The notes beneath the pieces were generated by a model. That model was not told where the DNA came from. It searched no databases and worked only from the letters and a program-made list of their open reading frames with translations. The translations under genes were made by a program, and so were the position numbers. From Alnus glutinosa (lineage: Eukaryota > Streptophyta > Magnoliopsida > Fagales > Betulaceae): a stretch of DNA of 64,000 nucleotides. Shown here in pieces: positions 12,971 to 24,746 of this stretch (within the stretch, counting starts at the first letter, position 1; every line of letters begins with the position of its first letter). The stretch lies in the NCBI RefSeq assembly GCF_958979055.1, contig NC_084893.1:27855487-27919486 (forward strand), written 5' to 3'.

Positions 12971-15900
12971 ATGGCGAGCGAGAACGAGCCCGCGAAACTC
13001 CTCTTGCCGTACCTCCAACGAGCCGATGAGTTGCAGAAGCACGAGCCTCTCGTTGCCTATTACTGTAAGTCTCTCTAATCCACGAACTCTAAAAACCTAG
13101 TCCCTTCCATTACGGCGCCGTAGGGTCCCTCAATCCGATATGATCTGTTGCTGTTATCAGGTCGATTATATGCGATGGAGCGAGGGTTGAGGATTCCCCA
13201 GAGCGAGCGCACCAAGACTACCAATTCCCTCCTCGTTTCCCTCATGAACCAGCTCGAAAAGGTCCTCTACTTTGTTTTCCCTAATATTTTTCTTATTGGC
13301 GATTTTGATTTTGGCGAATCGGTATAATTTTCATTTGACTGTTTGGTTGCTGAGAAAAGCTGATAAAAAAAGCGTGCGTCTGTGCGTCTTGGTTAATTTA
13401 GTCTAAGCTGTATTGCACTGGTACTGAGGCTTCCGCGTGAGCGTTAATTTTCCGGTTGCCTGACCTAAATGTGCTACAAACGATTGTTTGGATCCGCTTT
13501 TGCAGCTTAAGCCTGAAACAATTTATGCTTCTGCTGCCTGTAATGCCCTCACATTGTTTACGGGTTTCTTCCGTAGTGAAGTGGTTGGTGTAGGTCTTAG
13601 GTTCAAGTCTTATTATATGTCAGGCTAAGGAAGAAATAACTATTTTTGTAAGCACGGAAGGGTTTCATTAGGTATATAAATTCCTTGATAGTTTCGGTAT
13701 GGAGGGTTAGAAATTTTGAACCTTTCAGAGTGGAAGTAAGTAGTTTGAGGGGAGCTAATAGTAACTAGAATGTCTACTAAAGTTCGCCTAATGTTTGTAT
13801 AGTTGTCATGGACCTCATGGTGCTCCAAATGATATTGAATTTTTGAGTTTTTATTTATTTATTATTATTGGCAAATTTCCAAATTCTAATTAGTTCCAAC
13901 ATCCAAAGAAATATTGGAATACTGTCTCATTTTGACCTTGACTAATACTTATTGTTGAAATCATGATTTAAAATAACTTTGATGGTTGTATATCTTAGAC
14001 ATTACGAGGTCAATTCTTAAAGATATCTTAATGATTTTTAGGAGTGCTGCTTTTTGAATTTTGTATGGGTTTCATAGTAGCAATAGACTTAACTAATAGA
14101 TGTTACATGTAGAAATGGGAGGGGAATCTACTGCCAATTAGCTGTTGTAGCAAATAGATTTGACCTGTTAACATGGACTTTTGTCACTTGAAGATCTGTA
14201 AAAATTTATATGGCTTGGGTTGTCTCTATATCTTTCACCTTATCGACGTGAGCTGATAGTGGAAATTTACAGGACAAGAAATCATTGAAGTTGGGGCCTG
14301 AAGACCACTTATATCTGGAGGGATTTGCCTTAAATGTCTTTGGGAAGGCAGACAAGCAAGACCGTGCTGGACGATCCGATTTGTATGTCAAATCTTGTTT
14401 CTTATATATGACTGTCATGTGAAAAGGCATTGAATGCCTATGCCTCTTGACTAACCTCTAACTGTAATCTTAGAGACTCCAGTTTTTTTAGGTCTGCACC
14501 TTTGGTTGTGAGGCACTGACGGAATGTGAATTGCCTTGAAACAGTTCATTTGAGCCATTATGTTTAATAGGAAAAAACTAAAGAAAGATTGGCTTTGCCC
14601 TGATGTGCATAGCATGATGAGTTTTTAGAGTTTGTGCATGCACTTACTATTTATGGTGCTACATTGAGTGGAGTGATGGGACGGGATTATTGTGTCTGTT
14701 GTAATATATTTTGGAAATCTTTACTGTAGAACCACTACCTCGCAATGCTGTAATTCTGAAATTCTTTGGACCTTTTTGTTTATTTATTTATTGAACTACG
14801 GCTCAATATGAACTATTTAAGCAAGAACATGACCGATGTTTCTTGAACTTTGACATTTCTTGTCCTAATTAATTGTTCGAACGTATTGAATTCCTTTCTT
14901 AAAGGTTAGTTACAATTTTGGATTCTATACAAGCTTGAGCATTGAAATTTATTTTAAAATTTCATGTGAATGAGGTATGAGATGCATTAGATGGACATGA
15001 TATGTTGGATCATGAATCCAATTCTCTGTGACTATTAAGGTATGTTATGAATTCACCGTCTCCTGAGCTAACACATTTGAGAACTATTGGGTGGTGGATA
15101 TGTCCTTGGTCATTTATCCCATGTGCAAAATGTTTTCATTTATGATACTAAGGCCTTTCATATATATTCTCTGTAATTGATTTTGGCATTTTATTTCAAC
15201 TTGCTACAGGACTACTGCAAAAACATTTTACGCTGCAAGCATTTTCTTTGAGATTGTTAACCAGTTTGGTGTACTTCCGCCTGATGTGAGTTTCGGATCA
15301 TGGTATTTATTGCATATTGATGCCTCATTTACCATGTAAAAGCTTCTAAGTCTCAGGGAGTTGAATGATTTGGCTATTGACACATCATTTATATTGTTCT
15401 TAATTGCAATAGAGGAACATATGAGAGGCTTTTGTAGTTTACTAGTGATGACCCTCTTTTACAGCTTGAGGAGAAGCAGAAGTATGCAGCTTGGAAAGCA
15501 GCAGATATAAGGAAAGCTTTGAAAGAAGGAAGGAAGCCCATACCCGGCCCACCTGCTGGTGATGATGATCTATCAGTTCCATCAAATTCAGCTACTGGTG
15601 CATATGTACGGTTCTAAACTCAGCGGTAGATTACTCTTGTAAAATAGAAGAAGGGGATATTATCAGAATTATCAAATGAATCAGCATGACATGTGACAAA
15701 CCTGCACAGACACTCATACTAGGACACATGTCGACATATGCATCTGTAAGTTCTTTGTGGGGGTGGGGCAACTGTAAACTTAATAGAAAAGTACATATGG
15801 CAATATAGCCGTTGGGGTACAAGAGGAAAGTAGCGAGAGAATAATGCTAGCTGTAGGTTTTATATGGAGAGAGTATCCGAGTGTGTGATTGTTGGGGAAG

Positions 15901-17419
15901 GTTGCCTTGATTCACTGCTGATTGATCTAGGGTTTGTGTGGGGGCTGCTGGGGTTTGTGTGCTGTCCATGCGTGAGTTTGAGGTGGTAGTGGCGGCTGCT
16001 GAGTGGGATCCGGATATGTGATGTGAGTTGACTAACATATACTTAACAGCAACCATTAATATAATACCATTCCCACTCCTTTTCTCCTCCTTTTATTCCA
16101 TTGTGGACAATGAAATAATATACTGAAGAATTTTAGCTTAGTTTGTTCATGAATAAGCTAAAGAAGGTTAGGCGTTGCTGTTTGTAGCAAAGATATATAT
16201 ATATTTTTTTTTTTCTTTTTCCATGATAAACAATCTCAATTACCGTAGAAAGTGTCTTTCAGTTTAAAAGGCTTACTCTAAAAAAGTCGTGTTGTTCTCG
16301 CATTGTACCCACCAAGTCTATTAAACCTGAAATTTGATAAAGTCTCCTGATTTTTCATAAATCAGAAGTTCTTACTGTTTTAAATTAATAGTTAGACAAA
16401 ATATAGTGATAAGGCAGTTAATATTTAGAGAGTTCACTGATTTTGTGATAAATGATTTTACTGTAGAAGTATCTAATCCGCACTTGCATTAGCTAAAAGT
16501 CATTTAAGTATAACAATTTCAAGAATCTTTTCCTATGTTATCCTTGCAGGAACTTGGGCCAAGTGAAACTTCAGTTTCCAGTCCTGGACCTGAATCTGAT
16601 CTATCACCTCAGTTCCAAAACAACCAGCATTCTACACATATTCCTCCACCTCAGGTCCATGATAAAGACAACCAACATTTTACAAACATTCCTCCAGCGG
16701 TTCAGTTCCATGATAAAGACAACCAGCATTTTACAAACATTCCTCCAGCGGTTCAGTTCCATGATAAAGACAACCAGCATTTTACAAACATTCCTCCAGC
16801 GGTTCAGTTCCATGATAAAGACAACCAGAATTCTGCATATGTTTCACCATCACCTCCTTCTTACCCTACTTCCGGTTTTCCTTCCCACGATTTTCATCCT
16901 CCTCCTGCAACAAACAGCTCAGAAAGCCCTACTTATTCTCAGCCACACAATTATCAATCCTACCCACAAGAACCTCAACAACCTCAACAACCCCAACAAC
17001 ATTTGCCTTCTAATTACTCTTCTCATGAAACTTCCCCTTACTCTTATCCTCATTTTCAAACTTATCCCAGTTTTACAGAGAGCAGCCTCCCAGCAGTTCC
17101 ATCTCACTATCCTTCTTACTATCAGGGCTCTGATGCGTCCCTCTCTCACCAATCAGCTCCTCCTGCAGTGACAAACTATTCATCAACTGCCCCATACCAT
17201 TCAACCAGCACAAATGGGAGAGTTTCAGAACCGTCCCCTCCTCCTGCTCAAACATTCCAATATGACAGTAACTATCAACCCGCACCTGAGAAAATTGCTG
17301 AGGCACACAAAGCTGCAAGATTTGCAGTAGGGGCGCTGGCATTTGATGATGTGTCAGTCGCTGTAGACTTCTTGAAGAAATCACTTGAACTGCTGACAAA
17401 TCCATCGGCTGGTCAATGA
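12971..17419 (+). CDS. LIP5: LIP5/VTA1-type activator of the ESCRT disassembly ATPase SKD1/VPS4
   Basis: Exons: 12971-13064, 13161-13261, 14273-14382, 15210-15285, 15465-15605 and 16550-17419, giving 463 aa. LIP5 binds the AAA ATPase SKD1/VPS4 and ESCRT-III at endosomes and promotes multivesicular-body sorting. The N-terminal tandem MIT-like region (residues 1 to about 150) includes LLPYLQRADELQKHEPLVAY, AMERGLRIPQ and AKTFYAASIFFEIVNQFG. A long Pro/Ser/Gln/Tyr-rich linker, unlikely to be folded, contains a 17-residue unit repeated in tandem (211-261). The C-terminal VSL domain (about 421-463), EKIAEAHKAARFAVGALAFD, is the VPS4-binding dimerisation segment. It is longer than my recollection of Arabidopsis LIP5 (about 420 aa), partly because of the linker repeats. 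Confidence 0.93.
16658..16828 (+). repeat. In-frame 51-bp tandem repeat in the LIP5 linker
   Basis: Three full 51-bp copies (16658-16708, 16709-16759, 16760-16810) plus an 18-bp partial copy each encode HDKDNQHFTNIPPAVQF. The copies are almost identical at the DNA level, so the expansion is recent. A degenerate unit precedes them. Confidence 0.95.
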
Positions 17420-17589
17420 GTTTCCAATGTCTCGCATAATGGGGAGTCTACAGGTGGTTCTATCTTTTGTTTGTTATATGTTGCACGGTTTGATTTGTAA
17501 ATGTCATCGGATTTATAAATGAAATGGTTATTGTTTATGTCTTGACACAACGTGAATGAAATTATTGTAAGCAATAGTGTATTAACTCA

Positions 17590-18205
17590 TGAAGGGCAAT
17601 GTTGTGGACTGTGTCAAAAGTCTATGTGGTGGTTGTCGGATAAGAATTGAAGAAAAGCAATGCCTCTGGACTGCCTCAAAAAAAGTCTGTGGTGTCGGAT
17701 TGTGTCATGGAAAAAGTGGTCATAATAGTAATGCCGCAGAGGCAATTGATCTTCCAGCCGAGGCTCAAATTATACAGTGTGGATAAGAACTGCAGAAAGT
17801 GCTTCTGGACTGCCTCAAAAAGTCGGTAGTGTCGGATTGTGTCATGGAAAAAGTGGTCATAATAGTAATGCAGCAGAGGCAATGATCTTCCAGCTGAGGG
17901 TCAAGTATTATACGGTGTGGATAAGAACGGAAGGCACGCTCGGTAACCATCTCCCCTCCACTCCCCTGCCTTTTTATTTTTCCAAAAAAAACGTCGACTT
18001 CAAGACATTTATTTATTTCACTTTTTATATCATGTTACTCACTTTTTATTACTATTCAACGATAATTCTTTCTCCATAAATGGTTACCAAACGGTGCCTT
18101 CGAACAGTGCTTCTGGACTGTCATAAAGTTTGGTGTCGGATTGTCATGGAAAAAGCCGTCAGAACTGAGAAGAATGATGCAGGAGGCAGTTATGTTGGAA
18201 CTAAA
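17590..18205. repeat. ~139-bp tandem repeat block downstream of LIP5
   Basis: A unit recognisable by TTCTGGACTGCCTCAAAA, then GTGTCGGATTGTGTCATGG, then AATAGTAATGC recurs at about 17661, 17800 and, more diverged, 18108, with a partial first copy from about 17605. The spacing of the first two is about 139 bp; the third is displaced by a transposon-like insertion at 17939-18101. Small reading frames here are shadows of the repeat. Confidence 0.85.
17939..18101. mobile_element. 163-bp MITE inside the tandem-repeat block
   Basis: The left end GGAAGGCACGCTCGGTAACC and right end GGTTACCAAACGGTGCCTTC are imperfect inverted repeats. GAAC occurs on both sides (17935-17938 and 18102-18105), a possible short target duplication. 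The sequence outside the element continues the 139-bp unit, showing that it landed in an existing copy. It has no coding capacity. Confidence 0.7.
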
Positions 18206-18828
18206 TTTTTATCCTACAGCGTCTTGCATTTCTATCTCATGGTTATTTGATAAAAATGAAGTTTTTAGCATTATTATTTATGAGTAACATTAGAAATTAC
18301 ATTTTTATTTCATAATGTTGATGCGGTTATCTTAATCAACTCCCCATTTTTTGTAAACAAAGATTAGTTGGAATTGTCCGTAACTATTTAGAAATATTTG
18401 TAGGATAAAAATGTAGTTTCTACTATTAATCTTTACTATTAATCTTTCCGTTAACTAACCATTGTAATTACCCCTAACCATTTTCTATCTTGTTTTGTCC
18501 TTGATATTAAAAGATTTAGTCTTTCTTGTTTTTGTATGAAGTAACCTCGTTTGCTAGGCTTCTGTTGCGTACATCGCCACAACTACAAGATAAAATTTGT
18601 TCTGGTGTGAAAATGTGGAAAAGCCAAGCGATCCTGTTCTCATCTATAACACAATTTATATTATTGGTTCATTTTACTCTTAACCCCCTACTTGGAGTAA
18701 TAACTAAGCTATTCTTCCTTGCAAATCCCGTCAAGTATATATCCTATATAGCCCATTATATACGCACGCTGTTAGCACTCCAAATCTTTCACTGATGATA
18801 AATTAATGGTTATATCTGAGAAAAAGGG
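18206..18828. other. AT-rich spacer upstream of the small gene
   Basis: No domain-bearing frame was recognised. An 89-codon frame at 18526-18795 looks random. TATA-like stretches (about 18736-18765) could serve the gene that starts at 18829. Confidence 0.4.
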
Positions 18829-19305
18829 ATGAGATTAGACCTCTGTTTTTCTCTTTCTCAAACATCGATTGTTGAGTTTATGAAGCCAAAGTGCTTATGG
18901 ACGAAGAACAAGAAGAAGAAGAGGCAGGCGCAAGCAAAAGAGCAGCAGCAGCAGCAGCAAGAGCAGACGAAAATGGTGAAGGAGCTGACTCTAGAGGAGT
19001 GCCTTAGTGCTTCACCAGGCTATGCTCATGAATGCAAAAATGGAGGCCATGAATACCATGTTCTTAAACAGTTTTTTGACAGGATTTATCCAGCCTTTTC
19101 TGGAGGAGATGAAGATTACTCTTTCCCGAGGGACAGTATGGAACGGCTATTGAAAGTTGAAGAGATTGATAGAAGAGAAATGGGTGTTTCTTCATTAAGC
19201 AGAAGCCAAAGTGGAAAGGTAAAGAAAAGTGTGAGATTTAGACTACCTGAAGAGGCTGATATCATTAGATTCTCTTCACCAGAAGAGAGTATTTTGAAGA
19301 GTTAG
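18829..19305 (+). CDS. Small intronless protein of unknown function, charged, with poly-Gln tract
   Basis: An uninterrupted frame of 158 codons. I do not recognise the family. The start could be 18829, 18880 (MKPKCLWTKN) or 18973 (MVKELTLEECLSASPGYAHE); the last begins the region that looks most protein-like. Visible features are a Lys-rich stretch (KNKKKKR), a Gln run from CAG triplets (about 18943-18960), a Cys/His-containing segment (HECKNGGHEYHVLKQFFDRI), and a basic-to-acidic C-terminus VKKSVRFRLPEEADIIRF. No signal peptide or membrane segment was seen. Its composition is unlike that of random AT-rich DNA, which favours a real gene, but it could be a decayed one. No function is claimed. 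Confidence 0.6.
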   Translation: MRLDLCFSLSQTSIVEFMKPKCLWTKNKKKKRQAQAKEQQQQQQEQTKMVKELTLEECLSASPGYAHECKNGGHEYHVLKQFFDRIYPAFSGGDEDYSFPRDSMERLLKVEEIDRREMGVSSLSRSQSGKVKKSVRFRLPEEADIIRFSSPEESILKS

Positions 19306-20088
19306 AGAAGTTTGTAATACTTTTTCTCATGTACTTGATTACAATCTTAATTTGCTTTCTAGTTGTTGACCCACATCGATCGGATTGTGGATTTCATAAT
19401 GGTGTAAACCTTTGCAAAACCTTCTGTATCTTTCATGGTAGAATGTTATGTGTCGGTATATCTTTCAGGTTTCTTTATTTCTTATCAGTATTTCTCCATT
19501 TCAGTGAATTGGAGCTCTGTATGAGTCATGCCTATCAACCATAACTCGCTAATTTTGTATTGGGTTTGTGTCGTGTTCACATTTCGTGTCAAAATTGCCA
19601 ACTCTAAATGTCGCGTGTCATTTTTGAGTTATGTCGAGACATGGGTATAAAACTATAATTATCAATCTTAATCCAAAACATTTAATTAAATGAGTAAGAC
19701 CTATAAACCCGAATCTACTAATCTTGTTTGGATTCATATCAGGCTACATAATGTCAAAAGTTGTCATCCCCGAGGTTGAAAAAGAAAAATGGACAATAGA
19801 TGAATACTTTTGAAAATTAACAATTGTTTTTTTTTTTTTTTTTGGGGATTAGTGAAGGAGTACAAAGTTATGTAGTAACCGAAACAACTACCATTTCCTA
19901 GCCCCGACCCCACCACCCCCCCCCCCCCCCCCCCCCCCCTATATGGCCCTATGTATTGAAAAATGGATTAAAGTAAAATAAAAGTTGAATTCAAATGGCA
20001 TTTCGCAACTTGTTAGGTAAAGAAGTAAGCCCTTCATTCATACAGCACAGACATATAATAATGAGTTAAAGAAAGCAGGATGAAATTA
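19306..20088. other. Spacer between the small gene and the IAMT1 3' side
   Basis: AT-rich sequence with a poly-T run near 19828-19842 and a long poly-C tract listed separately. No gene is supported. Confidence 0.45.
19916..19939. repeat. Poly-C tract (about 24 C)
   Basis: An uninterrupted C homopolymer preceded by CCCCGACCCCACCA. It has G-quadruplex/i-motif potential. Its exact length is unreliable in most sequencing chemistries. Confidence 0.9.
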
Positions 20089-20315
20089 TAGGTTTACTAG
20101 CTTAGTTTGGATTCTAGGGAACACAAGGTCACAAAAGCCATCAAGTGGAAAGGTCACTGCGGTAGCACCACAGAAACACAAAAGAGAGAGAGAGAGGAGT
20201 TGAAATAGGTTTACTAGCTTCATTTACTTCGTTTGGATTCAAGGGAACACAAAGTCACATAAGCCATCAAGTATAGAGGTCACTACAGTAACACCACAGA
20301 AACACACAAAAGAGA
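20088..20315. repeat. Tandem duplication of ~115 bp 3' of IAMT1
   Basis: Two copies (about 20091-20200 and 20206-20315) share GGTTTACTAGCTT, GTTTGGATTC, GGGAACACAA, GTCACA..AGCCATCAAGT, AGGTCACT and ACCACAGAAACACA, each followed by a GA-rich run. Confidence 0.85.
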
Positions 20316-20481
20316 GAAAGAGAAAAAAGAAAAAAAGAAAAGGAAAAAAAGAAAGTGATGATCAAAAAGCCTTCTCCTACTCTCACTTTTGTGTGTGTGA
20401 ACTCTATAGTCTACGCAATAGAATGGCACACCCCCAAAGGGAGAAAGAAAAGTCTTTTCCCCTCTCTTTTTCTGATTTGCT

Positions 20482-23400
20482 CTACCCAAAAGAAAGGGAT
20501 GCCACTATGTGAAAGAATTGTAGCTGCTCTAGCATCTCTTTAGCATGGCTAGTGGCTCGGCGCTCCACTCTCAAAAATAGCTCCTCGCTAAGCCGGTCGC
20601 CGATGTGTGCATCGACTAGGACGCCGGAGACACTCCGGCAGCTGTTGGCTAGAGCTCGACCAACCTCGGCTTCATCGTCCGGCTGGTTAACCACAAGAGG
20701 GCTACCTCCTTTGAAGACCTCTAGCTTGTTAATGGCGAAGGAGCCATCGGCCTCTACCACCTCTTTGAAGTCTTGTAGGCTTGGTGCATACACCGGAATG
20801 TTGAAGTTGTCACGTTTCTCGCTGTTGATGAGGCCCTATCATTTAGAAGCCATGCAATAAAATCAAAATCGTGTTAAATATAAATTCTCAACTAACGAGG
20901 AAATTAAAATATTAATTGAATAATTAAACTTAATTACCATTCCTTATTAACTTCAACTTTTGAAATAACGGTTGATTTAACAATAAAATGGTACTCTTCA
21001 AACTTATTTTACACTAGTTAACGTAACATGTTTTAAGTCATTTTTCAAGTCAATAACTTAAAAAAAAAAAATCACTTAAAATACGTCACGTCAATCGATA
21101 TAAAATAGGTATGGATAATAACATTATTCATTAAAAAAAAAAAAAAACCAACCTAAAGTAGTCTACTTTGGTTTCTTGAAGGGTGGCCAACCTTTTCGAG
21201 TGTTGAAAGAAAGTATTTTATATTTTAGTTCATCACAAGTGGGACTTCCATGTCTATGAAGCCTCCCCATCCTCCTCAATGAAGGTGAGATTTGATTTCT
21301 AACCTTTATTAGAATTCAAGAGGTTTTACTATCAACAATAAGAGCATTTTTGGAATGAACATATTGGAGAGGTTTGACCAAATTCACCAATAGCTTTTGA
21401 AGAAAGTTTTCCAATAATTTGAATTGAAAAAAAAAAAAATTAATTTATTAAAATGACGCATATCTTTAAAGCATGTAATTTTACTTTTAATTCTCACGTG
21501 TATTTTTAAAAATGCATATAAAAATCGCATATTCTAAAAAATAAATGTCAGTTTAATAGACTGAATTTTAAAAATTTTATTATTATTATTATTATTATTA
21601 TTTGCTTTTGGAACAAATCGACATCCATATCAGAAGAAAATATATCTGCATCAAATTCTACTTGGTACTTCCTGGGCCTAGCTGGGAAATTAATGTTTAT
21701 AGGTCCAAATTCAAGTTATAATCGAGCTTAGCCCACTTAATGATATTCTAAAGCTAGCTCCCCCCAAGGACAAGTACATTGGCAGGCCTAACTGATATGT
21801 GCTAAAGATCTTCTCCTTGTCATACATCTTTCTGTGATTTACTGTAAAACTGACAGACGACAAAAATCATCAAAACCTAATGATAATCACTGTACTCTCC
21901 TGATTAGAGCAGTTGATTAAGGGACAGGATCAAAGGTACATGCACTCACTTTGTTTCACAGACATGTTGGTCCCTTAATAAGTCATTAATAAATTCTCTG
22001 ATCAACAATGATCCGATGGATCCAATGTCCTAATTGTCTTGCTATAAGATATGATTAAGCCAGCCCACTTGCCAACAGTAATTATTCTGCCGACATGGTT
22101 TTTGAAAAAAATGGATGGCAAGATCCAGTTTTGGGAGGGTATCGGACGGCTAGAATTTGATGTGGTTTAATCATAACCAGAGGATAAATTCAAATTCATA
22201 ACAAGCCCCCCTGTAAACCAACAGCAGCTAATAATTTCTCCTTTTGCATGTATGTTACTGGGATGTTTTTATGGTATGATTACCTCTTGGACAAGATCAT
22301 CCCAAGCATCCTGAAAGTGGGTCCCAAAGAGGAGCCCGGCCCCACCTTGGTCTGCGGGGTCCACCGAGGTCCTCCCTAAGCAAACAAGAAACATCGACCC
22401 ACCTCTCTTCATCTCCTGTGATCTTGATCTCAAGAATCCTGCCAAATCAGCTTGGAACCGTTTTTTGTATGCGTTTGCTGTGCTCTCACTTGCACCGTGG
22501 ATGAACACCCTCCCTTTGTTATAAGCCGTTGATCTCTTGTCTAGCACGCTCTCTGGCACCTGTGGAATATATAATTTAAATGAGAGATGAATGATTAAGG
22601 TAAAGTTCAAATTCAAAACTTTTACTCTGATAATATCATACTAAATTACGTACAACTTATCTCAAAGAGTAATGGTTCGCAGCATTAATCTATCTCAAAA
22701 GCTTAATTAACATATAAAAATAATTAGTCTAATCATTTAATTAGTATTCTCAACCTTAATTTATTAATTCTGTTACATTAAATTCAAAGTCCATAAAATT
22801 GCCCAAAAAGTGTACTCTAGCTAGTTATCATTTAGTCGTTGATCGAGCCGACTGAAGTAATATAGGCTGCTCCACCTACGACAAAAGACAAACAAGTTTC
22901 CTTTTCTTCTTCTCCCTTTAATTAGTTGGTCCTCATACCTTGAAGGATGGAGCGCAGCCGCCCTACTAGCTAGTAACTCTATCACTTACACTCCTAATTA
23001 CGGTAAGCTTAATTAATTATCAAGCTTAATTAATTGCTTGAAGAACTCCAAGATGTGCATGACTTTGCTTTTTTTGGGGTGACTCAAATGTATGGAATTT
23101 AATTAACTCGTTCATCTCAACAGCTAACTGTTGCTAAGTAGCCCTAATATTCTCCTTGATCAGTTTTTAACCCCCTCTCAAACACACTTCTGATAATATT
23201 CTTTCAACCCATGCATATATAGAAGCTCGAAATCTTTAAGAAAGAGTAACATAATTATCATGTCTTTGCTTGTTAAATTTTTTGCCTTCTAATCTTTTTT
23301 TTTTTTTAAAAAAAATTTCATTAACAATTTTTCATCTTTACGTTACGTCAAAAATACTTTTTCAAACCAAAAACATCACGCGAGGTTAACAAACAAAGCT

Positions 23401-24640
23401 ATATCAAAATCCTTCAAATAAATTAAAAAATGTTGAGGCACAATCATATTATGAACAGTGGTTTATTAAAGTTAGAAGCTAGCATTTTATTGTTTGTCTT
23501 CTTTTATTGGATCAAATTTCAGAACATGTCATTTCCTTTTTGGAAACAGCTGCAGTACTTCATTTCAACAGTAAAGAAGATATATAAATTTATTAACTTA
23601 GCTTGTTGCACCAACTTTTTGACCTTAATTCTAAAAGCCGGCAGTAGTAGATCATCTAACGGCTAAGATCTTCTATCTTTAGGGCTATGATATTAGCTAG
23701 GCCTGCATAGATATTATCCTTTGAACCAAATTATAATATTGTACGTACCCACGTAGGTACGTAGTATTATACTGCAACAATTAATTAATTACGTACCTGA
23801 GATAGCCAATGGAGGGAAAATGCGGAGTGGAAGACATCAATAGACCTAGCCGGAAAAAGTCTCCGGTAGAAGGATCCGGGAACCCCAGCGGCAAAGTAAG
23901 GTCTGTGATTGTTGGCTGCCAGGCACTCCTCCATGCTACTGCCGTGAATGGCTAGGGGAGGGAGGAGCTGGAAGAGGGTGTTGAAGTCATTACTAGGGAG
24001 GTCGGAGAAGAAAGCAGAGAACTCCGGCGGCTCGTAACCCAAGGCCTCGTAGCGCTTGATCATGTGCTTGATCATCACGTCAACGATGTAGATGGTGTTA
24101 CTGCCACACGAGCATCCGAGGTCCACCACCACGAACGGGACCTCCGGGGAGTTTAGCTGGACCCCATCTAGGGTTTCTTCAAGAAGATGAAGCATGGATC
24201 GAGCATGTAGAGCCTGCGCATGCATGGACATCAACAAGCTCTCAAACATATATATATATATAATATGATAGACTCTGAACATATTAATTTTTACACATAT
24301 ATACATATTTTATATATATATGTATTCATGACCATATTTTTACAGTCATATATATAATATTTTTATGGTATTTTTCATTTTTCTCTGATCACTAAACCAC
24401 AATCAGATAGAGATCGGTAGATCTGATAGAGAGATATTGAAGGAGGCCAGTGTTATAAATTAAAAGAAATATATATATTGACGTGAAAAAAACAACTATA
24501 TATTTATATATATAGATTGGAGGAGAAACCTGGGCTTGGGAATTGTTGGCATAACTAGCTTCTCCTTTGCCTCCTTTCATGCTAAGCATCCTCTCAAGCT
24601 TCATGTTAGAAACCACAACATTGTCTCCTTTTGGAGCCAT
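20482..24640 (-). CDS. IAMT1: Indole-3-acetate O-methyltransferase (SABATH family)
   Basis: Exons on the complement: 24640-24530, 24213-23797, 22559-22284 and 20835-20482, giving 385 aa, against about 386 aa for Arabidopsis IAMT1. The enzyme transfers a methyl group from S-adenosyl-methionine to the carboxyl group of IAA, making MeIAA and lowering free auxin. N-terminal MKLERMLSMKGGKGEASYAN is SABATH- and IAMT-like. The SAM-binding loop is DLGCSCGSN (residues 68-76). SDLPSNDFNTLFQLLPPL, PGSFYRRLFPA, FHSAFSLHWLSQVPES and FLVCLGRTS are family blocks around the active site. The C-terminal exon reads NIPVYAPSLQDFKEVVEADG and ends VASLSFG. SABATH enzymes have many substrates, but this sequence closely tracks IAMT rather than salicylate or jasmonate enzymes. 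Intron 2 contains a small MITE-like element. Confidence 0.94.
23264..23399. mobile_element. Small MITE-like element in IAMT1 intron 2
   Basis: The ends CTTTGCTTGTTAA and TTAACAAACAAAG are inverted repeats enclosing about 110 bp of AT-rich DNA with no coding capacity. Confidence 0.5.
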
Positions 24641-24676
24641 ATATGTTGTTGCTGTAAGTCTGTGTCTTTATGGCTG

Positions 24677-24678
<2 letters not shown>

Positions 24679-24709
<31 letters not shown>
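24679..24709. repeat. Poly-G tract (about 31 G) just upstream of IAMT1
   Basis: On the gene's strand this is a poly-C run about 40-70 bp before the start codon, between the likely TATA box and the ATG, so probably in the 5' leader or core promoter. It has G-quadruplex/i-motif potential. Confidence 0.9.
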
Positions 24710-24711
<2 letters not shown>

Positions 24712-24737
24712 GGAAAAGGAGGCTTGCAGGAGTGGAA

Positions 24738-24746
24738 TATATATAG
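24738..24746 (-). promoter_or_regulatory. Possible TATA box of IAMT1
   Basis: CTATATATA on the minus strand lies about 100 bp upstream of the start codon at 24640. The spacing suits a short leader that would include the poly-C run. The region is AT-rich, so a chance match is possible. Confidence 0.35.

Noticed and set aside
16554..17171. 205-codon second-frame ORF and minus-strand ORFs over LIP5 exon 6
   Set aside because: Shadows of the repetitive, Pro/Gln-rich LIP5 coding sequence.
17589..18079. Several 60-100-codon ORFs on both strands
   Set aside because: All fall in the 139-bp tandem repeats and the inserted MITE.
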